Shown here: in pieces, positions 1 through 8,338 of the stretch
How the letters are laid out: the number at the start of each line of letters is the position of its first letter
How positions within the stretch are numbered: position 1 is the stretch's first letter
Assembly: GCF_014192715.1 (NCBI RefSeq)
Contig: NZ_JACHYH010000001.1
Coordinates: 1,178,001-1,242,000, forward strand
Length of the DNA: 64,000 nt
Reading direction: 5' to 3'
Origin: Luteibacter sp. Sphag1AF
GTDB taxonomy: Bacteria > Pseudomonadota > Gammaproteobacteria > Xanthomonadales > Rhodanobacteraceae
Made by a program: the position numbers and the translations under genes
The notes under the pieces: generated by a model
The model's input: only the letters and a program-made list of their open reading frames with translations
What the model was told of the DNA's origin: nothing
Databases searched by the model: none

Positions 1-130
1 CATGGGGGCCCGTCGCCGGGCCTGCCCGGCCAGTGTGTGCCCCGATTCTTATCGAAAGCTTAGGAAGAAGCATCGGGACACCCGCTGAGCTATGGTCTCG
101 TCTGCCCGGTACTGCTGAAGGAGACGATGG
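1..130. other. Left edge, no gene visible
   Basis: These bases precede the response regulator. A short hairpin (GCCGGGC/GCCCGGC, 15-30) may be a terminator of a gene beyond the edge; I see no coding signal. Confidence 0.3.
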
Positions 131-796
131 GTGCATATCATCGTGGTCGAAGATGACATTCCGTTGGGAACGGCCATTCAGGCTGCCCTGGAACGCCTGA
201 CCTACACCGTGTCCTGGCTGCGCAACGGCACCGAGGCACTGATAGCCCTGCGCGACCAGACAGCCGACCTGATCCTGCTGGACCTGGGCCTGCCCGGTAA
301 AGACGGCCTGGACGTGCTGGTGGAAGCGCGCAGGGCGCGCGTCGGCACCCCGGTCATCGTGATGACGGCGCGTGATTCCGTGGAATCGCGCATTCAGGGG
401 CTGGACGCCGGAGCCGACGACTATCTGGTCAAGCCGTTTCACCTGGACGAACTGGCCGCGCGCATCCGCTCGCTGACCCGCCGTGCTCAGGGGCTGGCCG
501 ACAATCTGGTGGAAGCCGGTGCCCTGTCGATGAACCTCGCCACGTCCGACGTGACCTGGCATGGCAACCGGGTGGAGCTGACCCGTCGCGAGTTTTCACT
601 GGTGCAGATGCTGCTGGAGCGCGCGGGTCGCCTCGTGCGCCGTGATGCGCTGGAAAACTCCATTTACGGCCTGGACAACGCGATGAGCGCGAACGCGCTC
701 GAAGTGCTGGTCCACGGCGTGCGCCGCAAGCTCAGCGCCACCGCCATCCAGACGGTGCGTGGTTTTGGCTACATGATTCCGCGTGATCCCCGATGA
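131..796 (+). CDS. OmpR/PhoB-family response regulator (QseB-like)
   Basis: A cytoplasmic DNA-binding response regulator of 221 residues, the usual length. The receiver domain (about 1-115) has the acidic pocket E7-D8-D9, phospho-acceptor D51 in LLDLGLPG, T79 and K101. A winged-helix output domain (about 130-218) ends in the typical VRGFGYM motif. The start is GTG at 131, chosen because AAGGAG at 118-123 sits 7 bases upstream; the ATG at 127 is out of frame. The stop overlaps the next gene, a sensor kinase, by 4 bases, so the two form a translationally coupled pair. The overall look is closest to QseB/TctD regulators, but the signal is not visible. Confidence 0.93.
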   Translation: MHIIVVEDDIPLGTAIQAALERLTYTVSWLRNGTEALIALRDQTADLILLDLGLPGKDGLDVLVEARRARVGTPVIVMTARDSVESRIQGLDAGADDYLVKPFHLDELAARIRSLTRRAQGLADNLVEAGALSMNLATSDVTWHGNRVELTRREFSLVQMLLERAGRLVRRDALENSIYGLDNAMSANALEVLVHGVRRKLSATAIQTVRGFGYMIPRDPR

Positions 797-2202
797 CCTC
801 CCGAAGCATCCTTTCGCGCCTTCGCTGGCTGATCATCGGCCTGATGCTGCTCATCCTGGTGCCGCTGGGCATCTTCAGTTTCAGGAAGACACTCAACGAA
901 ATTGACGAGCTGTCCGATGGGCGCCTGGCCCAGGCCGCGCGTACGCTGGACGTGCTGGTACAGCACGTGGGCATCGCCGCGCTGGCGCGCGGATCGGACG
1001 AACACCTGAGCGTTCCCATCAACGCGGTGCGCAATAATGCACTCACGGTTCAGGGGCACACGTACGAATCGGAGGTGGGCTATCAGGTGTTCGATGCCCA
1101 CGGAAGCACGATTCTTGCGACCGAAAACATGGCCGCACTGCCGCCACCTGCCGGTGCCGGGGACGCGGAAACATTTCACGACGTGCAGGCCGGCAGGCAC
1201 CTGTGGCGCGTTTACATGCTGACCGATACCGACGCGGGCGTGACCATTCGCGTGGGTGAGCGCTACGACAGTCGCCACGACATCACCCATGCCCTGTGGA
1301 TCGAACATGGCCTGCCTCCGCTGCTGCTGCTTCCGCTGCTGGCCCTGTTGATCGGCTGGGCAGTGCGGCGCGGGTTGCGTCCGCTGGAAACGCTGACCAA
1401 TGCGCTGTCCGCACGCGAGCCGGGCAGTCGCGAATTGATTGTGCTGGACGATGCACCGCGTGAAATTGCCCCCGTGGTGAATGCGCTGAACACGCAGATC
1501 GCCAGCATCGAGAACGCCCTGGAACGCGAACGCCGCTTCAGCGCCGACGTGGCGCACGAACTGCGCACGCCGCTCGCGTCCACCATGATCAACCTCGAAA
1601 ACGCGATGGCACTGGCGAAGGGCGCGGAAGCTGACCTCGCCATCCGCTCCGCGCACGAATGCCTGGAATCGCTGGCCCGGCGTACGGAGCAGCTGCTGGC
1701 GCTGGCGCGACTGGAGTCTGGCGCCGCGGCCGGCCCGCGCGTGGCGCTGGACATGGTGGACGTCGTGCGCGACACGCTGGACGACATCACGCCGCTGATC
1801 GCCACCGGCCACGTGGAACTCAGCGTGACCTCCCTGCCCGACCACGTGCCGCTTGTCGGCTATGGCGCCGCACTGGGCGCGATGCTGCGCAATCTGCTGG
1901 AGAACGCGCTGCGCCATGTGCCTGCTGGCGGCCACGTCGGACTGTCTGTCACCCAGGATGCCGATACCGTCACGCTGGAAGTCGTCGACGATGGTCCGGG
2001 CATCGCGCCGGAGCGCCGTGAGCACGTGTTTACGCGCTTCCACCGGGAACCGGGTTCAGGCGGTGACGGGCTGGGGCTTGGCCTTTCCATCGTGCAGCGC
2101 GCCGCCTGGTTTCATGGCGCAACCATCGAACTGCTGGATTCACCCCACGGCCAGGGGCTCCGGGTGCGGGTGCGCATTCCAAAATCGGCTCACGCCGGGT
2201 GA
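793..2202 (+). CDS. Membrane sensor histidine kinase, partner of the upstream regulator
   Basis: A 469-residue inner-membrane kinase. Transmembrane helix 1 lies at about residues 11-29, a periplasmic sensor region of about 140 residues follows, then helix 2 at about 175-192, a short HAMP-like linker, a HisKA domain with His255 in VAHELRTPL, and a HATPase domain with an N box (NLLENALRH), DDGPGI and GLGLGLSIV. Its ATG overlaps the regulator stop (ATGA), which fixes the start and indicates cotranscription. It should phosphorylate the regulator at D51. It resembles QseC/TctE kinases; the ligand is unknown. Confidence 0.92.
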   Translation: MTSRSILSRLRWLIIGLMLLILVPLGIFSFRKTLNEIDELSDGRLAQAARTLDVLVQHVGIAALARGSDEHLSVPINAVRNNALTVQGHTYESEVGYQVFDAHGSTILATENMAALPPPAGAGDAETFHDVQAGRHLWRVYMLTDTDAGVTIRVGERYDSRHDITHALWIEHGLPPLLLLPLLALLIGWAVRRGLRPLETLTNALSAREPGSRELIVLDDAPREIAPVVNALNTQIASIENALERERRFSADVAHELRTPLASTMINLENAMALAKGAEADLAIRSAHECLESLARRTEQLLALARLESGAAAGPRVALDMVDVVRDTLDDITPLIATGHVELSVTSLPDHVPLVGYGAALGAMLRNLLENALRHVPAGGHVGLSVTQDADTVTLEVVDDGPGIAPERREHVFTRFHREPGSGGDGLGLGLSIVQRAAWFHGATIELLDSPHGQGLRVRVRIPKSAHAG

Positions 2203-2254
2203 CGCTGCTGCCGCTACAATCGACCTGACTCTGCTGATCTGACGTACCGACATC

Positions 2255-2791
2255 ATGCGCAACCCTCTCCAGGAACAACTACTTAAAGCCGGCCTCACGA
2301 CAAAATCGAAGGTCTCCCAGGCGGTTCGCGAGCAGACCAAACAGCGGCAGGGCAAAGCCCCGGCACCGCCGTCCGCCGACAAGGTGGATGCCGCACGACT
2401 GAAGGCCGAGAAAGCCGAACGTGACCGCGCCATCGAAGCGGAACGCAAGGCAGCAGCCCAGGCCGGCGAGATCCGCGCGCAGATTCGGCAGATCATCCAG
2501 ACCAACACCGTCAAGCGCGAAGGCGAACTGGACTATCGCTTCACCGACGGCGACCGCATCAAGTCCATCCTGGTCAACGAACTGCTTCGCACCCAGTTGT
2601 CGCGCGGCGTGCTGGTGATCGCCCGCGATGGCGATGGGTATGCGCTGATTCCGCGTGCCGCAGCCGACAAGGTTCATGCACGCGACGCGTCGTATATCGT
2701 GCTGGATCACGGCACCCCTGGGCAGCCCAGTGCCGATGACGAAGATGATTACTACAAACAGTTCCAGGTGCCTGACGATTTGATGTGGTAA
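2255..2791 (+). CDS. yaiL: DUF2058 family protein (YaiL-like)
   Basis: A 178-residue soluble, highly charged protein. The N terminus (NPLQEQLLKAGL then KSKV) is the hallmark of DUF2058, annotated in enterobacteria as YaiL, a nucleoprotein or polynucleotide-associated protein. Residues 30-85 form a long charged, probably coiled-coil helix rich in Lys, Glu and Ala. The C-terminal part (about 90-170) is the conserved globular region ending in an acidic tail. It is probably monocistronic, starting 52 bases after the kinase. The molecular function is not established. Confidence 0.85.
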   Translation: MRNPLQEQLLKAGLTTKSKVSQAVREQTKQRQGKAPAPPSADKVDAARLKAEKAERDRAIEAERKAAAQAGEIRAQIRQIIQTNTVKREGELDYRFTDGDRIKSILVNELLRTQLSRGVLVIARDGDGYALIPRAAADKVHARDASYIVLDHGTPGQPSADDEDDYYKQFQVPDDLMW

Positions 2792-2800
2792 TTGCAACGC

Positions 2801-2822
2801 CACGTCATGCGCGAATGACGTG
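2801..2822. promoter_or_regulatory. Inverted repeat between the DUF2058 gene and rsbR
   Basis: CACGTCAT (2801-2808) and ATGACGTG (2815-2822) are perfect 8-base complements with a 6-base loop. It lies 9 bases after the DUF2058 stop and about 100 bases before rsbR. No T-run follows, so it is either a weak terminator or an operator for the stressosome operon. Confidence 0.4.
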
Positions 2823-2924
2823 AAGAAAGCGTCAACATCCGTGTGAAAAATAGTGTCCGGGTGGCTATTCCATTGCCCGGCGCCGCACGCCAGAATCAAC
2901 CTTCTTTATATTGGGGATTCAACG

Positions 2925-3776
2925 ATGGCGGCACTTGCCCGGCAAACGACGGACGCAATGGGTTCCCACGAAGCAGCACTGCTGGCCGAGTGGCGAGCCA
3001 ATCTTGAAGCAAGCGGTGCCGCCCGCGGCCTGAGCCCGGAAGAGCTTGCCCGGCAAACGGCCGAGTTTCTGGGCTTGGTCATTACCTGCGCAGTAAACGG
3101 CGATGCATCCAACATCTCCGGAGCCGATTGGGACAGCGCCAGACAGTTCCTCGAAAAACTGTCGCGCACGCGCGCCACGCAGGGTTTTGAATCCCACCAC
3201 ACGGCCAACTTCATCTTTTCGCTGAAGCGTCCGCTGTTCGCGCTGCTTCAGCGCACGTATGCCACGGACCCTGCCACGCTCGCCGATCAGATGTGGGCAA
3301 CCACCGAACTGCTCGACCAGCTCGGCATGCATACGACCCGTACCTTCCAGAAGTCGCGCGAAGAAGTCATCAAGCGTCAGCAGGAAGAACTGCTGGAGCT
3401 GTCGACGCCCGTGGTCAAGCTGTGGGACGGTGTGCTGGCATTGCCCATGATCGGCACCCTGGATTCGCAGCGCACGCAGGTGGTCATGGAGTCGCTGCTT
3501 CAGCGCATCGTGGATACCGGTTCGGAAATCGCCATCATCGACATCACGGGTGTACCCACGGTCGACACGCTGGTGGCACAGCATCTGCTGAAGACGGTCA
3601 CCGCCATCCGCCTGATGGGCGCCGACTGCATCATCAGCGGCGTGCGTCCGCAGATTGCGCAGACCATCGTGCATCTGGGTCTGGACCTGCAAGGCATCGT
3701 CACCAAGGCCAACCTCGCTGACGCACTGGCGCTCGCACTGCGCCGCTCGGGACTCACCGTCGTCAAGGCATCCTGA
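2925..3776 (+). CDS. rsbR: Stressosome sensor/co-antagonist RsbR (RsbRD-type N domain + STAS)
   Basis: A 283-residue stressosome scaffold subunit. Residues about 14-150 resemble the RsbRD_N sensor domain (for example FSLKRPLFALLQ) and not the globin-like domain of Bacillus RsbRA. Residues about 160-283 are the STAS domain. Two threonines matching the RsbT targets T171 and T205 of B. subtilis are present: T178 in MIGTLDS and T212 in GVPTVDT, with the same 34-residue spacing. ATG 2925 is chosen because GGGGA precedes it and the match begins there; an upstream in-frame ATG at 2853 adds 24 unrelated residues. It heads an operon with rsbS (4-base gap). What the N domain senses is unknown. Confidence 0.92.
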   Translation: MAALARQTTDAMGSHEAALLAEWRANLEASGAARGLSPEELARQTAEFLGLVITCAVNGDASNISGADWDSARQFLEKLSRTRATQGFESHHTANFIFSLKRPLFALLQRTYATDPATLADQMWATTELLDQLGMHTTRTFQKSREEVIKRQQEELLELSTPVVKLWDGVLALPMIGTLDSQRTQVVMESLLQRIVDTGSEIAIIDITGVPTVDTLVAQHLLKTVTAIRLMGADCIISGVRPQIAQTIVHLGLDLQGIVTKANLADALALALRRSGLTVVKAS

Positions 3777-3780
3777 CACC

Positions 3781-4143
3781 ATGGACCGTATCCCGATCCT
3801 CAGGATGGGTGAGTTCCTTCTGGTGACGATCCAGGTCGACATGCACGATCAGCTCGCGCTGACCTTGCAGGACGACCTCTCCGAACGCATCAGTGCCTGT
3901 TCCTCCAAGGGTGTGCTGATCGACATCTCGGCGCTGGACATGGTCGACTCGTTTATCGGTCGCATGATCGGCAACATCTCGGGCCTGTCGAAAATCATGG
4001 ATGCCGACACCGTGCTGGTGGGCATGCAGCCCGCAGTCGCCATCACGCTGGTGGAACTTGGCCTCACGTTGCCCGGCGTCATCACCGCCTTGAATGTGGA
4101 ACGCGGCATGACGTTGCTGCGCGCACGCCTGGACCACCAATGA
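3781..4143 (+). CDS. rsbS: Stressosome scaffold STAS protein RsbS
   Basis: A 120-residue single STAS-domain protein that co-assembles with RsbR and holds RsbT in the stressosome. The family-defining stretch VDSFIGRMIG is present, with S57 at the position of the RsbT-phosphorylated S59 of B. subtilis, followed by the conserved GMQPAVAITLVELG. ATG 3781 follows the rsbR stop by 4 bases; the frame is open further upstream but that part is antagonistic to the rsbR coding frame and unlike the family. The stop overlaps rsbT by 4 bases (ATGA), implying fixed stoichiometric synthesis. Confidence 0.95.
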   Translation: MDRIPILRMGEFLLVTIQVDMHDQLALTLQDDLSERISACSSKGVLIDISALDMVDSFIGRMIGNISGLSKIMDADTVLVGMQPAVAITLVELGLTLPGVITALNVERGMTLLRARLDHQ

Positions 4144-4544
4144 TCGTTCGCGACAGTGGCACCCAACCCGTTCGCATCGAGCAGGACGTGGTGCTGGCGC
4201 GCCACACCGTGCGCCGGCTTGCCGTGGAGTGCGGTCTTCGACTGATCGACCAGACCAAGATCGTCACTGCCGCCAGCGAGCTGGCGCGCAACACCGTCGT
4301 CTACGGCGGTGGTGGCGACATGGACTGGGAGATTCTTGAGGATGGCGCCCGCCACGGTCTGCGCCTTGTGTTCCGCGACGAAGGCCCGGGCATTGCAGAC
4401 ATGAAGCTGGCCATGACCGACGGCTGGACTTCGGGCAACGGCCTTGGCCTTGGTCTTACCGGTGCGAAACGCCTGGTGGGCGACTTCGACATCGACAGCC
4501 GGCCTGGCGTGGGGACGCGCATCACCATTGCGCGATGGACATGA
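4140..4544 (+). CDS. rsbT: Stressosome serine/threonine kinase RsbT
   Basis: A 134-residue GHKL kinase. The N box (ASELARNTVVYGGGG), G1 box (RDEGPGIAD) and G2 box (GNGLGLGLTGAKRL) are all intact, as in Bacillus RsbT. In known stressosomes RsbT phosphorylates RsbS and RsbR, leaves the complex and activates a downstream partner. In Bacillus that partner is the RsbU phosphatase; no RsbU or sigma-B gene is visible here. Its start and its stop each overlap the neighbouring gene by 4 bases, the tightest coupling in the operon. Confidence 0.94.
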   Translation: MIVRDSGTQPVRIEQDVVLARHTVRRLAVECGLRLIDQTKIVTAASELARNTVVYGGGGDMDWEILEDGARHGLRLVFRDEGPGIADMKLAMTDGWTSGNGLGLGLTGAKRLVGDFDIDSRPGVGTRITIARWT

Positions 4545-5551
4545 GAATTGCAGGCACGCCTGCGCACGTCGTAGCCGTTGAAGAGATCAGCCAGGTCGGT
4601 CAGGCGCGGCGCACTGCGCAGCAGTTGGCCGAAGGCGCAGGTTTTGATGAAACGGACGCCGGACGCGTTGCGCTGGTGGCAACCGAACTTGCCAGCAATC
4701 TGTTGAAGCATGGGCGGCACGGCGCCGTTTACCTGCGCTGCGTTCCCGGCCGCGATGCGGTGGGAGTCGAGATTCTCGCCGTGGATCGCGGTCCTGGCTT
4801 CGACCTCGCCCAGTGCCTGCCCGATGGCGTATCCAGTCGCGGCACGCAGGGCATCGGGCTTGGCTCGGTCATGCGTCAGGCACAGGTATTCGACCATTAC
4901 TCCGATGAACGCGGTTCGGTGCTGCTGGCGCGCTTGTATCCCCGTGTGCTCAAGGAGCAAGACCACCGCTTCGGCGCGGTACAGCAGTCGCTGCACGACG
5001 ATCCCGCCTGCGGCGACAGCTGGGCCCTCACCTGCAACGGCGACGCGCTTGCCTGCATGGTCGTGGATGGGCTGGGCCATGGACCTGATGCTCAGGTAGC
5101 CGCACACGCCGCCATCGCCGCGTTCCTCGCGAGCCCGTTTGGCGACCCTTCCGAAACGTTGGCCGATGCGCATAGTGCAATGACCGGCACGCGCGGCGGC
5201 GCCGTGGCCATTGCACGCCATGAGCGCCAGAATGGCCGACTGCGGTTCAGCGGCATCGGCAACATCTCTGCCACTCTGCTGGGGCCAGACAGCTCGCGGG
5301 GTCTCGCATCGCATCCGGGCATAGTTGGCGTACAGTTCAGACGAGCCCACACCTTCGACTTTCCCCAATCGGGAGGGCAACTGCTCGTCATGCACAGCGA
5401 CGGCCTGCAATCCCGCTGGCGGCTCACGGACTACCCCGGTCTGTGGCACAGGCATCCGGCGGTGATTTCCGCCGTGCTTCATCGGGATTTTAGCCGGGGT
5501 CGTGACGACGTCACCGTTCTGGTCATCGCACTGGAGGCCCCGCGTGGCTGA
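4541..5551 (+). CDS. GHKL ATPase fused to SpoIIE/RsbX-type phosphatase
   Basis: A 336-residue two-domain protein. Residues about 1-130 form an RsbT/RsbW-like ATPase with N box ELASNLLKHG, DRGPGF and GTQGIGLGS. Residues about 150-335 form a PP2C/SpoIIE phosphatase with CGDSW, MVVDGLGHGPDA, GIGNISATL, HSDGL and GRDDVTVLV, carrying the metal-binding Asp residues. By position and domain it corresponds to RsbX, which dephosphorylates RsbS and RsbR and resets the stressosome. Bacillus RsbX lacks the ATPase half. ATG 4541 is chosen for its ATGA overlap with rsbT; ATG 4535 is an alternative. Confidence 0.88.
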   Translation: MRIAGTPAHVVAVEEISQVGQARRTAQQLAEGAGFDETDAGRVALVATELASNLLKHGRHGAVYLRCVPGRDAVGVEILAVDRGPGFDLAQCLPDGVSSRGTQGIGLGSVMRQAQVFDHYSDERGSVLLARLYPRVLKEQDHRFGAVQQSLHDDPACGDSWALTCNGDALACMVVDGLGHGPDAQVAAHAAIAAFLASPFGDPSETLADAHSAMTGTRGGAVAIARHERQNGRLRFSGIGNISATLLGPDSSRGLASHPGIVGVQFRRAHTFDFPQSGGQLLVMHSDGLQSRWRLTDYPGLWHRHPAVISAVLHRDFSRGRDDVTVLVIALEAPRG

Positions 5552-6398
5552 TAACGACGCAACTGCCATCGACGCCCTCCGCCGCGAGAACGAAGCGCTT
5601 CGTTCCGAACTGGAAGAGACCAATCACGGGGTGGTCGCGCTGTACGCCGAACTGGACATGCAGGCCGAAGAGCTGCGCCAGGCGTCGGATCTGAAAAGCC
5701 GCTTCCTGTCGTACATGAGCCACGAATTCCGCACGCCGCTGGGCTCGATCCTGAGCATCACGCGACTGCTCAGCGATGAGCTGGATGGCCCGCTGAACGA
5801 CGAACAGCACAAGCAGATCCAGTTTGTCAGTGGCGCCGCCCGCGAGCTCAGCGACATGGTGGACGATCTGCTTGACCTGGCCAAGATCGAGGCAGGACGC
5901 ATCACCATTTCGCCTGCCTGGTTCGACATGCTGGATCTGTTCGCGGCGCTGCGCGGCATGTTCCGCCCCATCGGGGATGCCACGACGGCGGACCTCATCT
6001 TTGAAGATCCCGAGGGCATTCCGCGCCTCTTCACCGATGACAAGAAGCTGGCGCAGATTCTGCGCAATTACATTTCCAACGCGCTCAAGTTCACCCAGCA
6101 CGGCGAAATCCGCGTTTGCGCGCGCATGGAAAACGAGCACGAGGTCTGCTTCTCGGTCAGCGATACAGGGATCGGCATTCCGCCGGAATCCATGGACAGC
6201 CTGTTCGATGATTTCACGCAGGTGGATTCACCGTTGCAGAAGCGCTGGCGCGGCACGGGTCTGGGCCTTTCGCTCTGCCGCCGCTTCGCCGCCCTGCTGG
6301 GTGGAAAAGTGGGGGCCACCAGCGTGCCGGGCCAGGGTTCGGTTTTCTTCGTGATCGTCCCCGTGGCGCTACCGCAGGAGACCTCCGATGGCGCTTGA
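5544..6398 (+). CDS. Soluble sensor histidine kinase of the stressosome operon
   Basis: A 284-residue cytoplasmic kinase without membrane helices. An N-terminal coiled coil (about 8-50) leads into HisKA with H60 in SHEFRTPLGS, then HATPase with N box NYISNALKF, SDTGIGIP and RGTGLGLSL. There is no separate sensor domain, so input probably comes by protein contact, possibly released RsbT. GTG 5544 is chosen: GGAGG lies just upstream, it overlaps the phosphatase stop by 8 bases and the coiled coil starts there. The in-frame ATG at 5502 would lie deep inside the upstream gene. It overlaps the next gene by 11 bases. Confidence 0.88.
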   Translation: MADNDATAIDALRRENEALRSELEETNHGVVALYAELDMQAEELRQASDLKSRFLSYMSHEFRTPLGSILSITRLLSDELDGPLNDEQHKQIQFVSGAARELSDMVDDLLDLAKIEAGRITISPAWFDMLDLFAALRGMFRPIGDATTADLIFEDPEGIPRLFTDDKKLAQILRNYISNALKFTQHGEIRVCARMENEHEVCFSVSDTGIGIPPESMDSLFDDFTQVDSPLQKRWRGTGLGLSLCRRFAALLGGKVGATSVPGQGSVFFVIVPVALPQETSDGA

Positions 6399-8331
6399 CA
6401 TTCATCTGCTGATCGTTGACGACAACGCAGCCACGCGGTACGCGATGCGACGCGTGCTGGAACGCCATGGCTACCACGTCGAGGAAGCAGGCACAGGCAC
6501 CGATGGGCTGGTCCTTCTGGAACACTCACGCGTGGATGCGCTCGTGCTGGACGTAAACCTGCCCGACATGAGCGGCTTCGATATCGTGCGCAAGTTGCGC
6601 GCAGAGAATCGTACCGCCCTGCTTCCCGTGATCCATGTGTCCGCCGCCTCCATTGAAACCGGTGACCTCATCACCGGGCTGGATGCCGGCGCGGATGCTT
6701 ACCTGATTCATCCGGTCGATCCGGACGTGTTGCTGGCAACCCTGCGCACGCTGCTTCGCGTGCGTGACGCCGAACTGGCGCTACGCGAGAGCGAGGCGCG
6801 CTTCCGCGAAATCTTCGACAACGTTGCCGCCCCCGTGGCCGTGGTGAGTGCCACGCTTTGCGTGCACGAAAGCAATCAGGCTTTCGCACGCCTTCTTGAC
6901 GACAAGGGCACAGGGCCTGCACTGGCCGAACGCATCGTCGAAGGGCAAGACGCGACCCTCACCGAACTCGGCGAGCACCTTGCCCGCGGTGACCGCTGGC
7001 ATGGCACGATCCTGCTGAGCACCCGTCGTGGCGTGCGCGAAACCGAATGGCGTGTTGCGCCTTACCGCACGCTGGGCACCGGCATCATCTATGTGGATGA
7101 CATCACCGAGCAGCGCCAGCGCGAACGCGAGCAGATGGCCGAACTGGACACGACCACCACGCAGCTCGCACGCGAGGTCGAAGAACACGCACGTACGGAA
7201 GCACAATTGTTCCAGGCGCAAAAAATGGACGCGCTGGGCAAGCTCACTGGCGGCATCGCGCACGACTTCAATAATCTGCTCACCAGCATCATCACGGGGG
7301 TGGAGATCATGAATCAGCGCATATCGGAGGGGCGTCACGAAGGCGTGCAGCGCTTCGCCGATGCCGTGCTTGGCTCGGCACGCCGTGCCGCAGCGCTGAC
7401 ACATCGCCTGCTCGCCTTCGCCCGCCAGCAGCCGCTGGATGCCCGTCCGGTGGATGTGAGCCAGCACGTGCGTTCGCTGGGCGACATGCTCCGGCGAACC
7501 ATCGGTGAAACCATCCAGCTCGACATGGAGGCGCTGGTGGACGGCGCCTATGCGCGCGTGGACCCCAATCAGCTCGAAAATGCCGTCATCAATCTGGTCA
7601 TCAACGCGCGCGATGCTTTACCCAATGGTGGCCGCATCATCGTGGCGACCAGCCGGCTGGAAGTGCGCAACCATGCGGAACTCCTCGGCGGCGAGTACAT
7701 CTCGCTGTCGGTGCGCGACAACGGCACCGGCATTGAGCCGGACATTCTCGACAAAGTGTTCGATCCGTTCTTCACCACCAAACCGCTGGGTCGTGGCACG
7801 GGGCTTGGCCTCTCGATGATTTACGGATTTGCACGACAGTCTGGCGGTGAAGCACTGATTCGCAGCTGGCCGGGGCGCGGCACCGAGGTCACACTGATCC
7901 TTCCCGCCACGGAAGCACCGGACGTCGAAGAGCCCGTCGCAGCAATCAAAGTCACCCGGGGCACCGGGCAGCACATCCTGCTGGTGGAAGACACCACGAC
8001 CGTCCGCGTGCTCACCGCTGAGCTGCTGACTGACGCAGGCTATCGCTGCACGCACGTGGCCGACGTAGACGCCGCGCTTGTGTTGCTAAGAGGTGATACC
8101 GCCATCGACCTGCTACTGACCGATGTGGGCATGCCGGATATGGACGGCCGCGCGCTGGTGGATATCGCCCGAGCCTGGCGCCCGCGCCTGCCCGTGCTGT
8201 TCATGACCGGATACGCCGAGAACGCGCTGGATCGCGACGCGTTTCTCGGCGCAGGCATGGACATGGTCATCAAGCCGTATGCCATCGACGATTTGCTGGC
8301 GCGCGTACACACCATGCTGTTGCGCCGGTAG
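6388..8331 (+). CDS. Hybrid REC-PAS-histidine kinase-REC protein, end of the stressosome operon
   Basis: A 647-residue soluble protein. The order is REC1 (1-125, D55 in [12 protein letters not shown]), PAS (about 135-240), coiled coil, HisKA with H292 in [11 protein letters not shown], HATPase ([20 protein letters not shown]) and REC2 (about 530-645, DVGMPDMDG, Lys in IKPY). REC1 has His (LIHPVDP) where receivers carry the conserved Lys. CAGGAG at 6375-6380 supports ATG 6388. It is probably phosphorylated by the preceding kinase and passes phosphate to REC2 or an unlinked regulator. No DNA-binding or GGDEF output is present. It is the likely output of the stressosome. Confidence 0.9.
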   Translation: MALDIHLLIVDDNAATRYAMRRVLERHGYHVEEAGTGTDGLVLLEHSRVDALVLDVNLPDMSGFDIVRKLRAENRTALLPVIHVSAASIETGDLITGLDAGADAYLIHPVDPDVLLATLRTLLRVRDAELALRESEARFREIFDNVAAPVAVVSATLCVHESNQAFARLLDDKGTGPALAERIVEGQDATLTELGEHLARGDRWHGTILLSTRRGVRETEWRVAPYRTLGTGIIYVDDITEQRQREREQMAELDTTTTQLAREVEEHARTEAQLFQAQKMDALGKLTGGIAHDFNNLLTSIITGVEIMNQRISEGRHEGVQRFADAVLGSARRAAALTHRLLAFARQQPLDARPVDVSQHVRSLGDMLRRTIGETIQLDMEALVDGAYARVDPNQLENAVINLVINARDALPNGGRIIVATSRLEVRNHAELLGGEYISLSVRDNGTGIEPDILDKVFDPFFTTKPLGRGTGLGLSMIYGFARQSGGEALIRSWPGRGTEVTLILPATEAPDVEEPVAAIKVTRGTGQHILLVEDTTTVRVLTAELLTDAGYRCTHVADVDAALVLLRGDTAIDLLLTDVGMPDMDGRALVDIARAWRPRLPVLFMTGYAENALDRDAFLGAGMDMVIKPYAIDDLLARVHTMLLRR

Positions 8332-8338
8332 CTGAAGT

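Noticed and set aside
2884-2912. Vegetative promoter with -10 TATATT right before rsbR
   Set aside because: There is no matching -35 and the resulting leader would be too short for the ribosome site.
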